NCBI RefSeq assembly: GCF_001513785.1
Contig: NZ_LNQS01000007.1
Span: 1-64,000, forward strand
DNA length: 64,000 nt
Source: Rheinheimera sp. EpRS3
Lineage (GTDB): Bacteria; Pseudomonadota; Gammaproteobacteria; Enterobacterales; Alteromonadaceae
Direction: 5' to 3'
Position numbers and translations under genes: made by a program. Positions 37,371-47,518 of this stretch are shown in pieces. The notes below the pieces were generated by a model. The model had not been told where the DNA came from, ran no database searches, and saw only the letters and a program-made list of their open reading frames with translations. The first letter of the stretch is position 1. Each line of letters opens with the position of its first letter.

Positions 37371-39143
37371 GTGAATATTCCAGTAAGAGAGTTTGACGCC
37401 ATTGTAATTGGTGCCGGTGGTGCAGGTATGCGTGCCGCACTGCAAATTACGCAGTCTGGTTTAAGCTGCGCCTTATTATCTAAAGTGTTTCCAACCCGCT
37501 CGCACACGGTATCTGCTCAGGGCGGTATTACTGTGGCACTGGGTAACAGCCACCCGGATAACTGGGAATGGCACATGTTTGATACTGTTAAAGGTTCTGA
37601 TTATATCGGCGACCAGGACGCTATCGAATATATGTGTAAAACCGGCCCGGAAGCGATTACCGAGCTGGAGAATATGGGCTTGCCTTTCTCGCGCTTTGAA
37701 AATGGCCGTGTGTATCAGCGCCCGTTTGGTGGTCAGTCTAAAAATTTTGGTGGCGAACAAGCTGCCCGTACAGCCGCCGCTGCAGACCGCACCGGTCACG
37801 CTTTACTACATCTGCTGTATCAGCAAAACGTAAAAAATAAAACTCAGGTATTTTCTGAGTGGTATGCGCTTGATCTGGTGAAAAACCAGGACGGCGCTGT
37901 AGTAGGTTGTACTGCTATTGATATTGAAACTGGTGAAATCGTTTATTTCAAAGCCAAAGCAACGGTGTTGGCAACAGGTGGTGCCGGCCGTATTTATGCC
38001 TCTACTACCAATGCGCATATCAATACCGGTGACGGTGTAGGTATGGCCCTGCGTGCCGGTGTGCCGCTGCAGGATATGGAAATGTGGCAATTTCACCCAA
38101 CCGGTATTGCCGGTGCCGGTACCCTGGTAACAGAAGGTTGTCGTGGTGAAGGTGGTTATCTGTTGAACAAAGACGGCGAGCGTTTTATGGAGCGTTATGC
38201 ACCAAACGCGAAAGATTTAGCCGGCCGTGATGTGGTTGCCCGTTCAATGATGACGGAAATCCGTGAAGGCCGTGGTTGTGATGGCCCTTGGGGTGTGCAC
38301 ATCAAACTTAAATTAGACCACTTAGGCGCCGAAGTATTAGAAAGCCGTTTACCAGGCGTGTGTGAGTTATCAAAAACCTTTGCTCACGTTGACCCGGTAA
38401 AAGAGCCGATCCCGGTTATTCCAACCTGCCATTATATGATGGGTGGTATTCCAACTAACGTACATGGCCAGGTTATTAAACCTACTGCCGATGGCAACGA
38501 AACTATCGTGGCTGGCTTATTTGCCTGTGGCGAAATCGCTTGTGTATCAGTACACGGTGCTAACCGTTTAGGCGGTAACTCACTGCTGGACTTAGTAGTA
38601 TTTGGCCGTGCAACCGGCCTGCACTTGGGTGAAGCATTGGCTGCTACGTCTGAAGCCCGTGCGGCGTCGCAATCAGACTTGGATGCTGCTTTAGCCCGCA
38701 CTCAGCGCTGGGAAGATACCAAGCCAGGCCAGGGTGAAGACCCGGTGCAAATTAAGAAAGATCTGCAAAAATGTATGCAGCTTAACTTCTCGGTATTCCG
38801 TGAAGGTGCTGCCATGGCTGAAGGTTTGGCCGAATTAAAAGAAATTCGTGAACGGTTAAAGTTTGCCCGTTTGGATGACAAGAGCTCAGACTTCAATACC
38901 ATGCGTATTGAGTGTTTAGAGCTGGACAACCTGATGGAAACGGCATTTTCAACTGCGGTAGCGGCTAACTTCCGTACCGAAAGCCGTGGCGCCCATGCCC
39001 GTTTCGACTTCCCGGATCGTGATGATGAAAACTGGTTATGTCACAGTGTCTACACGCCGGAAACTGAATCTATGTTTAAGCGTAAAGTGAATCTGGAACC
39101 TAAGTTCCGTGAGTCCTTTGTGCCTAAAGCACGTACGTACTAA
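37371..39143 (+). CDS. sdhA: Succinate dehydrogenase flavoprotein subunit SdhA
   Basis: Catalytic FAD subunit oxidising succinate to fumarate. It has 590 residues. It shows the FAD-binding [16 protein letters not shown], the covalent flavin attachment motif [11 protein letters not shown], the active-site stretch [20 protein letters not shown], and [18 protein letters not shown] near the C-terminal half. GTG start at 37371, immediately after sdhD. Ends with [12 protein letters not shown], the usual tail. Confidence 0.98.
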   Translation: MNIPVREFDAIVIGAGGAGMRAALQITQSGLSCALLSKVFPTRSHTVSAQGGITVALGNSHPDNWEWHMFDTVKGSDYIGDQDAIEYMCKTGPEAITELENMGLPFSRFENGRVYQRPFGGQSKNFGGEQAARTAAAADRTGHALLHLLYQQNVKNKTQVFSEWYALDLVKNQDGAVVGCTAIDIETGEIVYFKAKATVLATGGAGRIYASTTNAHINTGDGVGMALRAGVPLQDMEMWQFHPTGIAGAGTLVTEGCRGEGGYLLNKDGERFMERYAPNAKDLAGRDVVARSMMTEIREGRGCDGPWGVHIKLKLDHLGAEVLESRLPGVCELSKTFAHVDPVKEPIPVIPTCHYMMGGIPTNVHGQVIKPTADGNETIVAGLFACGEIACVSVHGANRLGGNSLLDLVVFGRATGLHLGEALAATSEARAASQSDLDAALARTQRWEDTKPGQGEDPVQIKKDLQKCMQLNFSVFREGAAMAEGLAELKEIRERLKFARLDDKSSDFNTMRIECLELDNLMETAFSTAVAANFRTESRGAHARFDFPDRDDENWLCHSVYTPETESMFKRKVNLEPKFRESFVPKARTY

Positions 39144-39155
39144 GAGGGCACAGCG

Positions 39156-39875
39156 ATGAAGAAGTTAGTTTTCTCAGTCTATCGTTACAACCCTGATGTC
39201 GACAAAGCGCCGCGCATGCAGGAATATACGCTGGACAACCCGGAAGGCCGGGACATGATGGTGTTGGACGCGCTGATCAAATTAAAAGAGCAGGATCCAA
39301 GTTTATCGTTCCGTCGCAGTTGCCGTGAAGGCGTATGTGGCTCTGATGGTCTTAATATCAACGGTAAAAATGGTCTGGCCTGTATTACGCCTTTATCAGC
39401 CGCAGGCACTAAAGGCGGTAAAATTGTTATTCGCCCGCTGCCGGGTTTACCGGTAGTGCGTGATCTGGTTGTCGACATGAGCCAGTTTTACACCCAGTAT
39501 GAAAAAGTGAAGCCGTACTTAATCAACGACAGTAAGTTACCACCTGCCGGTGAGTATCTGCAGTCACCTGAAGAACGTGCTAAACTTGATGGCTTGTATG
39601 AGTGTATTCTGTGTGCATGTTGTTCAACCTCTTGCCCATCGTTTTGGTGGAACCCGGACAAGTTTATCGGCCCGGCTGGTTTACTGCATGCTTACCGTTT
39701 CCTGGCAGACAGCCGCGATACGGCAACAGAGCAACGCTTAAACGATCTGGATGATGCTTTCAGCGTATTCCGCTGCCATGGCATTATGAACTGCGTTAAT
39801 GTTTGTCCGAAAGGTTTAAACCCAACCAAAGCAATTGGTGAAATTAAATCTATGTTGTTAAACCGGGCGCTGTAA
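39156..39875 (+). CDS. sdhB: Succinate dehydrogenase iron-sulfur subunit SdhB
   Basis: Carries electrons from the flavin to the quinone through three Fe-S clusters. It has 239 residues. The [2Fe-2S] cysteines are in SCREGVCGSDGLNING with the fourth in LACITP; the [4Fe-4S] and [3Fe-4S] ligands are in ECILCACCSTSCPSFWWN and CHGIMNCVNVCPKGLNP. GAGGG precedes the ATG. A terminator follows before sucA. Confidence 0.98.
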   Translation: MKKLVFSVYRYNPDVDKAPRMQEYTLDNPEGRDMMVLDALIKLKEQDPSLSFRRSCREGVCGSDGLNINGKNGLACITPLSAAGTKGGKIVIRPLPGLPVVRDLVVDMSQFYTQYEKVKPYLINDSKLPPAGEYLQSPEERAKLDGLYECILCACCSTSCPSFWWNPDKFIGPAGLLHAYRFLADSRDTATEQRLNDLDDAFSVFRCHGIMNCVNVCPKGLNPTKAIGEIKSMLLNRAL

Positions 39876-39904
39876 TGCGCCCTTTTTTGGTATGTGCGTG
39901 AAAG

Positions 39905-39938
39905 ACAGCCAGGCTGCATGCAATCAGGCTGTTTTTTT
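39905..39938 (+). terminator. Terminator between sdhB and sucA
   Basis: ACAGCC (39905-39910) pairs with GGCTGT (39927-39932), followed by a run of seven T. The 16-base loop contains further partial pairing, so it is probably a leaky terminator that sets the sdh:suc ratio. Confidence 0.55.
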
Positions 39939-39977
39939 GCTACTTTTTCCAGGTGCGCGGAAATTAAGGGAAACTAA

Positions 39978-42788
39978 ATGCACGAAGGTGTAATGAAGGC
40001 GTGGTTAGAGTCTTCTCATCTTGGCGGCGGCAATATGGCCTACGTTGATGAGCTCTATGAATCCTACTTAGCTGAACCTACCAGCGTTGGTGACGAATGG
40101 CGTGAGTTTTTCGCCAAATTACCAAAACTTGACGGCGTCGATCTTGAAACCCGTCACTCTGATGTCAGGCAGCAATTCGCAGATTTGGCCCGTAATAAAC
40201 ACCGCGAAGTGGTGGTGGTCAATTCCGGTACAGCTGCTGACAGTCGTCAGGTTAAAGTATTGCAGCTGATTAACTCTTACCGCTTTCGCGGCCATCAGCA
40301 AGCTAACCTTGACCCGCTAGGCCTGTGGAAGCAATCACGTGTACGTGATTTAGAGCTGTCTTACCACGACTTATCAGAAAGTGATTACGATACCGAGTTT
40401 AATGTTGGATCATTTGCCATTGGCAAAGAAACCATGAAACTGGGTGAATTACACAAAGCGCTGGAGAAAACCTACTGTGGTTCTATCGGTGCTGAGTATA
40501 TGCACATTGTTTCTACTGATGAGAAACGCTGGATCCAACAGCGTTTAGAATCTATTCAGTCAGCACCGTCTTATGATAAAGCCGCCAAAACCCGTATTTT
40601 GAATGGCCTGGTTGCGGCAGACGGCCTGGAAAAATACCTGTCTTCCAAATTCCCGGGCGCCAAACGCTTTGGTCTGGAAGGTGGCGATGCTATGGTGCCA
40701 ATGCTTAAAGCCATGATTCACCGTGCCGGTGAGCAGGGCGCTAAAGATTGTGTTATCGGTATGGCGCACCGAGGCCGTTTAAACACCTTAATTAACGTGC
40801 TGGGGAAAAACCCGTCAAAGTTATTTGACGAGTTTGCCGGTAAGTATGAAGTCGTCGGCGCCGGTGATGTTAAATACCACATGGGTTTTTCATCTGATTT
40901 TGAAACAGCTGGCGGCAATGTGCATTTAGCACTGGCGTTTAACCCGTCACACCTGGAAATTGTAAATCCGGTAGTAATGGGCTCGGTGCGCGCACGTTTA
41001 GACCGTCGTGGTTGTACCGACGGTTCACTGGCATTGCCAATCACCATTCATGGTGACTCAGCCTTTGCCGGCCAGGGCGTGGTAGCGGAAACCTTTAATA
41101 TTTCACAAACCCGTGCCTTTAAAGTGGGTGGTACTATCCGTTTAGTGATCAATAACCAGGTTGGTTTTACCACATCTAAACAGGAAGATACCCGCTCGAC
41201 GGAATACTGTACTGACATCGCTAAAATGGTACAGGCGCCTATTTTCCATGTAAATGGTGATGATCCTGAAGCTGTGGTGTTTGTAGCGCAGCTGGCAGTG
41301 GATTACCGCAATACCTTCAAGCGTGATGTTGTTATTGATCTGGTATGTTACCGCCGTAACGGCCACAACGAAGCTGACGAGCCAAATGCAACGCAGCCGC
41401 TGATGTACCAGAAAATCAAAAAACACCCAACCCCACGTGAAATTTATGCGCAAAAGCTGGTGGCAGAAGGCTTGTTCAGCACTGAGCAAATCAGTGAGAT
41501 GACTGAGCAATACCGTAATGCGCTGGATAAAGGCGATTGTGTGGTAGAAGAGTGGCGGCCAATGACTGAAACGTCAGTTGATTGGACACCGTTCTTAGGC
41601 CATGACTGGGACTCAACTTATGATGCCAGCGTATCGGTAGAAAAACTGGTCGAGTTGGGCAAAAAAGCCACTGCTATTCCAGAGTCGCACACGCTGCAAC
41701 GTCAGGTCGGCCGTGTGTATGAAGACCGTGCCTTAATGCTCTCTGGTGAGAAGAAAATAGACTGGGGTTTCGCTGAAATTCTGGCCTATGCTTCCACGGT
41801 AGCCGAAGGCAGCCGTATTCGTATCGTTGGCCAGGACTCGGCCCGTGGTACTTTTTTCCATCGTCATGCGGTATTACACAATCAGACTGATGGCAGCACC
41901 TATACACCGCTGGAACATATCAGTGACAAACAAGGGCCATTCCAGGTATACGACTCTGCGTTGTCAGAAGAGGCCGTGATGGCGTTTGAATACGGCTATG
42001 CTACTGCAGAGCCTCGCGCCATGGTGATTTGGGAAGGCCAGTTTGGTGATTTTGCCAACGGTGCACAGGTGGTGATTGACCAGTTCCTAAGTTCGGGTGA
42101 GCAGAAGTGGGGCCGTTTGTGTGGCTTAACCTTGTTGTTGCCGCATGGTTACGAAGGCCAGGGCCCGGAGCATTCATCAGCCCGTCTGGAACGCTTCCTG
42201 CAACTATGTGCTGATCACAATATGCAGGTTTGTATCCCGACTACGCCGGCGCAGGTATTTAATATGTTGCGCCGTCAGATGGTACGACCAATGCGTCGTC
42301 CGCTAATTGTTATGTCGCCTAAGTCGTTACTGCGTCATCCATTGGCTACTTCAACGCTGGAAGAGCTGGCAGCAGGCAAGTTTCATAACGTAATTGGCGA
42401 GATAGACGATATCAAACCAGCTGATGTTAAGCGTGTGGTGTTCTGTAGCGGTAAGGTGTATTACGAGTTACTGGAAGAGCGCCGCAAGCGTGAACAAAAA
42501 GACGTTGCGATTGTCCGTGTTGAACAGCTGTATCCGTTCCCGCATGACGAAATGGCTGAAGTGTTAAGCCAGTATCAGCATGTGACTGACTTTGTCTGGT
42601 GTCAGGAAGAGCCACAGAATCAGGGCGCCTGGTATTGCAGCCAGCATCATTTCCGTGCTGCTATTCCTAAAAACGGCCAGCTTGTTTATACCGGCCGTGA
42701 TGCTTCGTCATCGCCAGCAGTAGGTTATCTGTCGGTGCATAACAAGCAGCAACAGGCGCTGGTTAACGACGCTTTGACTATTAAATAA
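39978..42788 (+). CDS. sucA: 2-oxoglutarate dehydrogenase E1 component SucA
   Basis: Thiamine-diphosphate enzyme decarboxylating 2-oxoglutarate and succinylating the lipoyl group of SucB. It has 936 residues, normal length. The N-terminal SucB-binding segment (SHLGGGNMAYVDELYESYL), GMAHRGRLNTLINVLGK, the TPP-binding GDSAFAGQGVVAETFNIS and the RNGHNEADEPNATQP stretch are evident. AGGGA precedes the ATG. No dihydrolipoamide dehydrogenase gene is in the window, so E3 must be shared with pyruvate dehydrogenase elsewhere. Confidence 0.98.
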   Translation: MHEGVMKAWLESSHLGGGNMAYVDELYESYLAEPTSVGDEWREFFAKLPKLDGVDLETRHSDVRQQFADLARNKHREVVVVNSGTAADSRQVKVLQLINSYRFRGHQQANLDPLGLWKQSRVRDLELSYHDLSESDYDTEFNVGSFAIGKETMKLGELHKALEKTYCGSIGAEYMHIVSTDEKRWIQQRLESIQSAPSYDKAAKTRILNGLVAADGLEKYLSSKFPGAKRFGLEGGDAMVPMLKAMIHRAGEQGAKDCVIGMAHRGRLNTLINVLGKNPSKLFDEFAGKYEVVGAGDVKYHMGFSSDFETAGGNVHLALAFNPSHLEIVNPVVMGSVRARLDRRGCTDGSLALPITIHGDSAFAGQGVVAETFNISQTRAFKVGGTIRLVINNQVGFTTSKQEDTRSTEYCTDIAKMVQAPIFHVNGDDPEAVVFVAQLAVDYRNTFKRDVVIDLVCYRRNGHNEADEPNATQPLMYQKIKKHPTPREIYAQKLVAEGLFSTEQISEMTEQYRNALDKGDCVVEEWRPMTETSVDWTPFLGHDWDSTYDASVSVEKLVELGKKATAIPESHTLQRQVGRVYEDRALMLSGEKKIDWGFAEILAYASTVAEGSRIRIVGQDSARGTFFHRHAVLHNQTDGSTYTPLEHISDKQGPFQVYDSALSEEAVMAFEYGYATAEPRAMVIWEGQFGDFANGAQVVIDQFLSSGEQKWGRLCGLTLLLPHGYEGQGPEHSSARLERFLQLCADHNMQVCIPTTPAQVFNMLRRQMVRPMRRPLIVMSPKSLLRHPLATSTLEELAAGKFHNVIGEIDDIKPADVKRVVFCSGKVYYELLEERRKREQKDVAIVRVEQLYPFPHDEMAEVLSQYQHVTDFVWCQEEPQNQGAWYCSQHHFRAAIPKNGQLVYTGRDASSSPAVGYLSVHNKQQQALVNDALTIK

Positions 42789-42854
42789 TTGATTGTCCGG
42801 CCTGTATAACGGGCCGGTTAAACGAAATAAGACCAACCGGTAAAAGGTGAAAAA

Positions 42855-44060
42855 GTGGAAATTAAAGTACCCGTACTTCCAGAATCCGTTGCAGATGCAA
42901 CCATCGCCACCTGGCACGTTAAAGCAGGCGAAGCCGTAACACGTGATCAGGTATTAGTTGATATTGAAACCGACAAAGTGGTACTTGAAGTTGTTGCTCA
43001 GGCCGATGGCGTAATGGGCGAAATCATTCATGACACCGGTGCTACCGTAACTGCTGAAGAAGTTATTGGTAAAATGGAAGCCGGTGGTGCACCTGCAGCG
43101 AAAAAAGACGATGCGCCAGCGAAGAAAGACGATGCCAAAGCTGATGCCGCACCTGCTACAGGTTCAGACGACAGCAACGACGATGCCTTAAGTCCGTCTG
43201 TGCGCCGCATGATTGCTGAAAAAGGCTTAGACGCCAGCAAAATTAAAGGCACTGGCAAAAATGGCCGTGTGACTAAAGAAGACGTAGAAAAGTTTGTCGC
43301 CGGTGCCCCAGCAAAAGCTGCGGCGCCAGCTGCTTCTGCACCCACTGCGGTAGCCGGTGATCGCAGCCAGAAACGTGTGCCTATGACACGTTTACGCAAA
43401 ACCATCGCGAACCGTCTGCTGGAAGCGAAAAACTCAACCGCCATGTTAACGACGTTTAACGAAGTGAACATGAAGCCAATTATGGACCTGCGTAAGCAAT
43501 ACCAGGACGTGTTTGAAAAGCGTCACGGTATCCGTTTAGGCTTTATGTCGTTCTATGTTAAAGCGGTAACTGAAGCGCTGAAGCGTTTTCCTGAAGTAAA
43601 TGCTGCTATTGACGGCGATGATATTGTTTATCACAACTACTTCGATATCAGCATTGCGGTGTCTACGCCACGTGGCTTGGTAACACCGGTGCTGCGTGAT
43701 TGCGACAAAATGAACCTGGCTGAAATTGAAAAAGCCATCAAAGACTTAGCCTTAAAAGGCCGTGACGGTAAGCTGTCTATGGACGACTTAACCGGCGGTA
43801 ACTTCACTATCACTAACGGTGGTGTATTTGGTTCTCTGATGTCTACTCCAATCATCAACCCGCCACAATCCGCCATTCTGGGTATGCACAAAATTCAGGA
43901 TCGCGTCATGGTAGTGGATGGCAAGATGGAAATTCTGCCAATGATGTATCTGGCGCTGTCTTACGATCACCGTATTATCGACGGTAAAGAGTCTGTAGGC
44001 TTCCTGGTGACTATTAAAGAATTGCTGGAAGATCCAACCCGTATCCTGCTGGATATCTGA
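42855..44060 (+). CDS. sucB: Dihydrolipoyllysine-residue succinyltransferase SucB (E2)
   Basis: Core of the 2-oxoglutarate dehydrogenase complex, transferring succinyl groups from lipoamide to CoA. It has 401 residues: lipoyl domain with the lipoylated Lys in [11 protein letters not shown], an Ala/Lys/Asp-rich linker, the peripheral-subunit-binding domain ([18 protein letters not shown] ... NGRVTKEDV) and the catalytic domain ending [20 protein letters not shown] start at 42855. A short GC-rich hairpin without a T-run (CCGGCC / GGCCGG, 42797-42817) lies in the 66-base gap after sucA. Confidence 0.97.
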   Translation: MEIKVPVLPESVADATIATWHVKAGEAVTRDQVLVDIETDKVVLEVVAQADGVMGEIIHDTGATVTAEEVIGKMEAGGAPAAKKDDAPAKKDDAKADAAPATGSDDSNDDALSPSVRRMIAEKGLDASKIKGTGKNGRVTKEDVEKFVAGAPAKAAAPAASAPTAVAGDRSQKRVPMTRLRKTIANRLLEAKNSTAMLTTFNEVNMKPIMDLRKQYQDVFEKRHGIRLGFMSFYVKAVTEALKRFPEVNAAIDGDDIVYHNYFDISIAVSTPRGLVTPVLRDCDKMNLAEIEKAIKDLALKGRDGKLSMDDLTGGNFTITNGGVFGSLMSTPIINPPQSAILGMHKIQDRVMVVDGKMEILPMMYLALSYDHRIIDGKESVGFLVTIKELLEDPTRILLDI

Positions 44061-44082
44061 TTATTCGGCAAAAGTAAGCAGA

Positions 44083-44114
44083 AATGCTGTTGTTTTTTGA
44101 CAACAGCATTTTTT
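44083..44114 (+). terminator. Intrinsic terminator after sucB
   Basis: Perfect 10-base-pair stem AATGCTGTTG / CAACAGCATT with loop TTTTTTGA, continuing into TTTTT. It separates sdh-sucAB from sucCD. Confidence 0.85.
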
Positions 44115-44137
44115 ATCGAACCGGTTGGCACTATAAT
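44109..44137 (+). promoter_or_regulatory. Candidate sucCD promoter
   Basis: A consensus -10 TATAAT (44132-44137) stands 17 bases after TTTTTA (44109-44114), the latter shared with the T-run of the preceding terminator. This would let sucCD be transcribed independently of sucAB. Confidence 0.55.
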
Positions 44138-44205
44138 ATGCGCCGATCAAAGTCAGGCTGTACTAAACAGTGCAGCTTTCATATTCAAATGAACGGAAAA
44201 TAGCC

Positions 44206-45372
44206 ATGAATTTGCACGAGTATCAGGGTAAGCAACTGTTTGCCCAATATGGTTTGCCTGTATCTAAAGGCATTGCCGCAGCTACAGTTGAAGAAGCGGT
44301 AGCAGCTGCAGATAAAATCGGCGGCGATATGTTTGTTGTTAAAGCCCAGGTTCACGCTGGCGGCCGCGGTAAAGCGGGCGGTGTGAAGCTGGTTAAGAGC
44401 AAAGAAGATATCAAAGCTTTCGCAGAAAAATGGCTTGGCAAGAACCTGGTGACTTACCAAACTGACGAAAAAGGTCAGCCGGTTAGCCGTATCCTGGTTG
44501 AACCTTGTACAGATATCGCTAAAGAACTGTATTTAGGTGCAGTAGTTGACCGCTCTTCACGTCGTATCGTGTTTATGGCATCTACTGAAGGTGGCGTGGA
44601 AATTGAAACCGTTGCCCACGAAACACCAGAAAAAATTCTGAAAGCAGCAATTGACCCGTTGGTAGGCGCACAGCCATTCCAGGGCCGTGAGTTAGCATTC
44701 AAATTAGGCCTGGAAGGCAAGCAAATTAACCAGTTCGTAAAAATCTTTATGGGCCTGGCTAAACTGTTCCAGGAAAAAGATCTGGCTCTGTTAGAGGTAA
44801 ACCCACTGGTTATTACTCCTGCTGGCGATCTGCACTGCTTAGATGCCAAACTGGTTATCGACGGCAACGCTCTGTACCGTCACCCTGAATTGAAAGAAAT
44901 GCAGGACCCATCACAAGAAGATCCACGTGAAGCACATGCAGCCTCATGGGAGTTGAACTATGTAGCTTTAGGTGGCGACATCGGCTGTATGGTTAACGGT
45001 GCAGGTTTAGCTATGGGTACTATGGACATCGTTAAATTACACGGTGGCCAACCAGCTAACTTCCTGGACGTTGGCGGCGGTGCAACCAAAGAGCGCGTAG
45101 TTGAAGCGTTCAAAATTATCCTGTCTGATACTGCGGTTAAAGCGGTATTCATCAACATTTTCGGCGGTATCGTACGTTGCGATATGATTGCTGAAGGTGT
45201 TATTGGCGCAGTAAAAGAAGTTGGCGTTAAAGTGCCTGTGGTTGTACGTCTGCAAGGTAACAATGCAGAGCTGGGTGCTAAAGTGCTGTCTGAAAGCGGC
45301 CTGAATATTATCGCTGACACAGACCTGACTAGCGCTGCCAAGCAAGTAGTTGCTGCAGCGGCTAAGGCATAA
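44206..45372 (+). CDS. sucC: Succinate-CoA ligase ADP-forming beta subunit SucC
   Basis: Nucleotide-binding subunit of succinyl-CoA synthetase, 388 residues from the ATG at 44206 ([20 protein letters not shown]). The ATP-grasp domain is seen in [18 protein letters not shown], and the C-terminal ligase domain in [14 protein letters not shown] and [17 protein letters not shown]. It pairs with sucD ten bases downstream to convert succinyl-CoA to succinate with substrate-level phosphorylation. Confidence 0.98.
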   Translation: MNLHEYQGKQLFAQYGLPVSKGIAAATVEEAVAAADKIGGDMFVVKAQVHAGGRGKAGGVKLVKSKEDIKAFAEKWLGKNLVTYQTDEKGQPVSRILVEPCTDIAKELYLGAVVDRSSRRIVFMASTEGGVEIETVAHETPEKILKAAIDPLVGAQPFQGRELAFKLGLEGKQINQFVKIFMGLAKLFQEKDLALLEVNPLVITPAGDLHCLDAKLVIDGNALYRHPELKEMQDPSQEDPREAHAASWELNYVALGGDIGCMVNGAGLAMGTMDIVKLHGGQPANFLDVGGGATKERVVEAFKIILSDTAVKAVFINIFGGIVRCDMIAEGVIGAVKEVGVKVPVVVRLQGNNAELGAKVLSESGLNIIADTDLTSAAKQVVAAAAKA

Positions 45373-45382
45373 GGGGTTATCA

Positions 45383-46255
45383 ATGAGCGTTTTAATTAAT
45401 AAAGATACCAAAGTAATTTGTCAGGGCTTCACGGGTGCTCAGGGTACTTTTCACTCTGAACAAGCTATTGCCTACGGCACTAAAATGGTTGGTGGTGTGA
45501 CTCCGGGTAAAGGCGGTCAGACTCACTTAGGTTTACCAGTATTCAATACTGTAAAAGAAGCCGTAGAAGCAACTGGTGCAGAAGCATCAGTGATCTACGT
45601 ACCAGCTGCTTTTTGTAAAGACTCTATCCTGGAAGCGGCAAACGGCGGCATCAAGTTGATCGTATGTATTACTGAAGGCATTCCTACACTGGACATGCTG
45701 GACGCTAAAGTTAAGTGTGATGAATTAGGCGTACGCTTAATTGGCCCTAACTGCCCGGGCGTTATCACGCCAGGCGAATGTAAAATTGGTATTATGCCAG
45801 GCCACATTCACTTGCCGGGTAAAGTAGGTATTGTTTCACGTTCAGGTACTCTGACCTATGAAGCAGTAAAACAAACTACTGACTACGGTTTCGGCCAGTC
45901 TACTTGTGTAGGTATTGGTGGTGACCCAATCCCAGGTTCTAACTTCATCGATATCCTGAAATTATTCCAGGACGATCCACAAACTGAAGCCATCGTTATG
46001 ATCGGCGAAATCGGTGGTTCAGCTGAAGAAGAAGCGGCTGCTTATATCAAGCAACACGTGACTAAGCCAGTTGTGTCTTACATTGCCGGTGTAACTGCAC
46101 CAGCTGGTAAGCGCATGGGCCATGCAGGCGCCATCATCTCTGGTGGTAAAGGTACAGCTGACGAGAAGTTCGCTGCACTGGAAGATGCTGGTGTTAAAAC
46201 GGTTAAGAGCTTAGCCGATATCGGTAAAGCACTGAAAGAATTGACTGGCTGGTAA
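45383..46255 (+). CDS. sucD: Succinate-CoA ligase alpha subunit SucD
   Basis: CoA-binding subunit carrying the phosphohistidine intermediate. It has 290 residues from the ATG at 45383 ([18 protein letters not shown]), with AGGGGTT upstream. CoA-binding Rossmann motifs ([20 protein letters not shown]), [20 protein letters not shown] and the active-site His in [18 protein letters not shown] are clear. Last gene of the TCA block, followed by a strong terminator. Confidence 0.98.
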   Translation: MSVLINKDTKVICQGFTGAQGTFHSEQAIAYGTKMVGGVTPGKGGQTHLGLPVFNTVKEAVEATGAEASVIYVPAAFCKDSILEAANGGIKLIVCITEGIPTLDMLDAKVKCDELGVRLIGPNCPGVITPGECKIGIMPGHIHLPGKVGIVSRSGTLTYEAVKQTTDYGFGQSTCVGIGGDPIPGSNFIDILKLFQDDPQTEAIVMIGEIGGSAEEEAAAYIKQHVTKPVVSYIAGVTAPAGKRMGHAGAIISGGKGTADEKFAALEDAGVKTVKSLADIGKALKELTGW

Positions 46256-46279
46256 CAGGCTGTTGATTTAGCTGATAAA

Positions 46280-46304
46280 AACCCGCTTATGTAGCGGGTT
46301 TTTT
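46280..46304 (+). terminator. Intrinsic terminator of sucCD
   Basis: Stem AACCCGCT / AGCGGGTT with loop TATGT, followed by six T in all. It is the end of the TCA-cycle block. Confidence 0.88.
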
Positions 46305-46380
46305 GTTTTAAGCACTAGCATGGTGTTTTATTACAATTCAGTGTACGGTTCAGTTTTAAGATTACACTTGGATTAAACCG

Positions 46381-47433
46381 ATGAAAGTGGGTGTTTTCCC
46401 CGGCAAGTTTTTACCACCGCACCGCGGTCATATTACCGCTATACTGCGCGCCCATGCTTTGTGTGACAAGCTGTATGTAGTGATCAGTGAGCGTACGCAG
46501 GAAGATGGGCAACTGTGCAAAAGCGCCGGTATTGCTTATATCAGCGGCGTACTGCGCCAGCGCTGGTTATCGCAGGAATTACAGGGGCTGGGTATTGAAA
46601 TACTGCTGCAGAATGAAGATGCTATGGCACCTTTTCCACAAGGCTGGGGCGCTTACGCCACGCAGCTTAAACACACCGTGCCTGAGCCTTTTAGCGTGAT
46701 TTATGGCGGTGAAGAAAGTTACCGCGACGGCCACAATCGATATTTTCCCGGCATTGAGTATAAAGTCCTGGACCCACAGCGCACTCAGTGGCCCATTAGC
46801 GGTACAGAAATTCGTAATCACCCGTATTTGCACTGGGACTATATCGCCGGCTCTGCCAGGCCGTTTTTCGCCCGTAAGGTGCTGATCACCGGGCCGGAGT
46901 CTTGTGGTAAAACCACACTAACGCGCAAACTTGCCAAAGTGTATTGTACCTCCTGGTCGGAAGAGCTGGGCCGTGACTATCAGCACGATATTGTCGGCGG
47001 CAATGGCGATTTATTTGATCTGGAAGATTTTAACCGTATAACCCATTTGCAGTATGAGCAGGATTTAACCGCCTTGCGTAGCGCGAATAAGGTATGTTTT
47101 TTTGATACCGATGCCGTGGTTACAGCATTTTTCAGCCAGGTATTTTTAGGCCAGGTGGCAAGCCGGGTAGAGAGTTTTATTGACCCTGCCAAGTACGACC
47201 TGGTGATCGCGCTTAAACCCACTGTGCCCTGGGTTGCAGATGGTATGCGTGAGCTGGGCGATCAGGCTACCCGTGAAGTAAGTTTTGAGCAACTGATGGC
47301 GTTGTATAAGAGCTATGGTTTTGATGTAGATAAATTTTGCGTAATAGATGCCCCCGACTATTATCAACGCCTTGAGGGCTGTATCGTAGCGGTTGAACAA
47401 TCGCTTTATGGCTGTGCTGCATCAACGTTATAA
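46381..47433 (+). CDS. nadR: NadR-like NMN adenylyltransferase / ribosylnicotinamide kinase
   Basis: Bifunctional NAD salvage enzyme of 350 residues. The N-terminal nucleotidyltransferase domain begins MKVGVFPGKFLPPHRGHITA with the catalytic HRGH-type motif and has ISGTEIRNHP at its end. The C-terminal kinase domain has the P-loop ITGPESCGKTTLTRKLA. E. coli NadR has an extra N-terminal helix-turn-helix of about 60 residues that represses NAD genes. That part is missing here, the protein starting at the enzyme domain, so it is probably a pure enzyme. It is monocistronic between sucD and the 47.5-kb operon. Confidence 0.88.
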   Translation: MKVGVFPGKFLPPHRGHITAILRAHALCDKLYVVISERTQEDGQLCKSAGIAYISGVLRQRWLSQELQGLGIEILLQNEDAMAPFPQGWGAYATQLKHTVPEPFSVIYGGEESYRDGHNRYFPGIEYKVLDPQRTQWPISGTEIRNHPYLHWDYIAGSARPFFARKVLITGPESCGKTTLTRKLAKVYCTSWSEELGRDYQHDIVGGNGDLFDLEDFNRITHLQYEQDLTALRSANKVCFFDTDAVVTAFFSQVFLGQVASRVESFIDPAKYDLVIALKPTVPWVADGMRELGDQATREVSFEQLMALYKSYGFDVDKFCVIDAPDYYQRLEGCIVAVEQSLYGCAASTL

Positions 47434-47457
47434 AATAAATCTCCTGCCTGAGATTGT

Positions 47458-47474
47458 CTTAAGACTACTTTAAG
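47458..47474 (+). promoter_or_regulatory. PmrA/QseB-type direct-repeat operator, operon head
   Basis: CTTAAG (47458-47463), five bases ACTAC, then TTTAAG (47469-47474): the half-site pair and 11-base period expected for PmrA/QseB-class OmpR regulators. It ends 44 bases before the first start codon of the operon, which itself encodes such a regulator. A -10-like TGTAAC lies at 47494-47499, so the downstream half-site falls at about -35. This suggests positive autoregulation. Confidence 0.7.
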
Positions 47475-47518
47475 TATTCTCCTCCAGACTGGTTGTAACG
47501 GTAAAACAGGAGCCCGTT

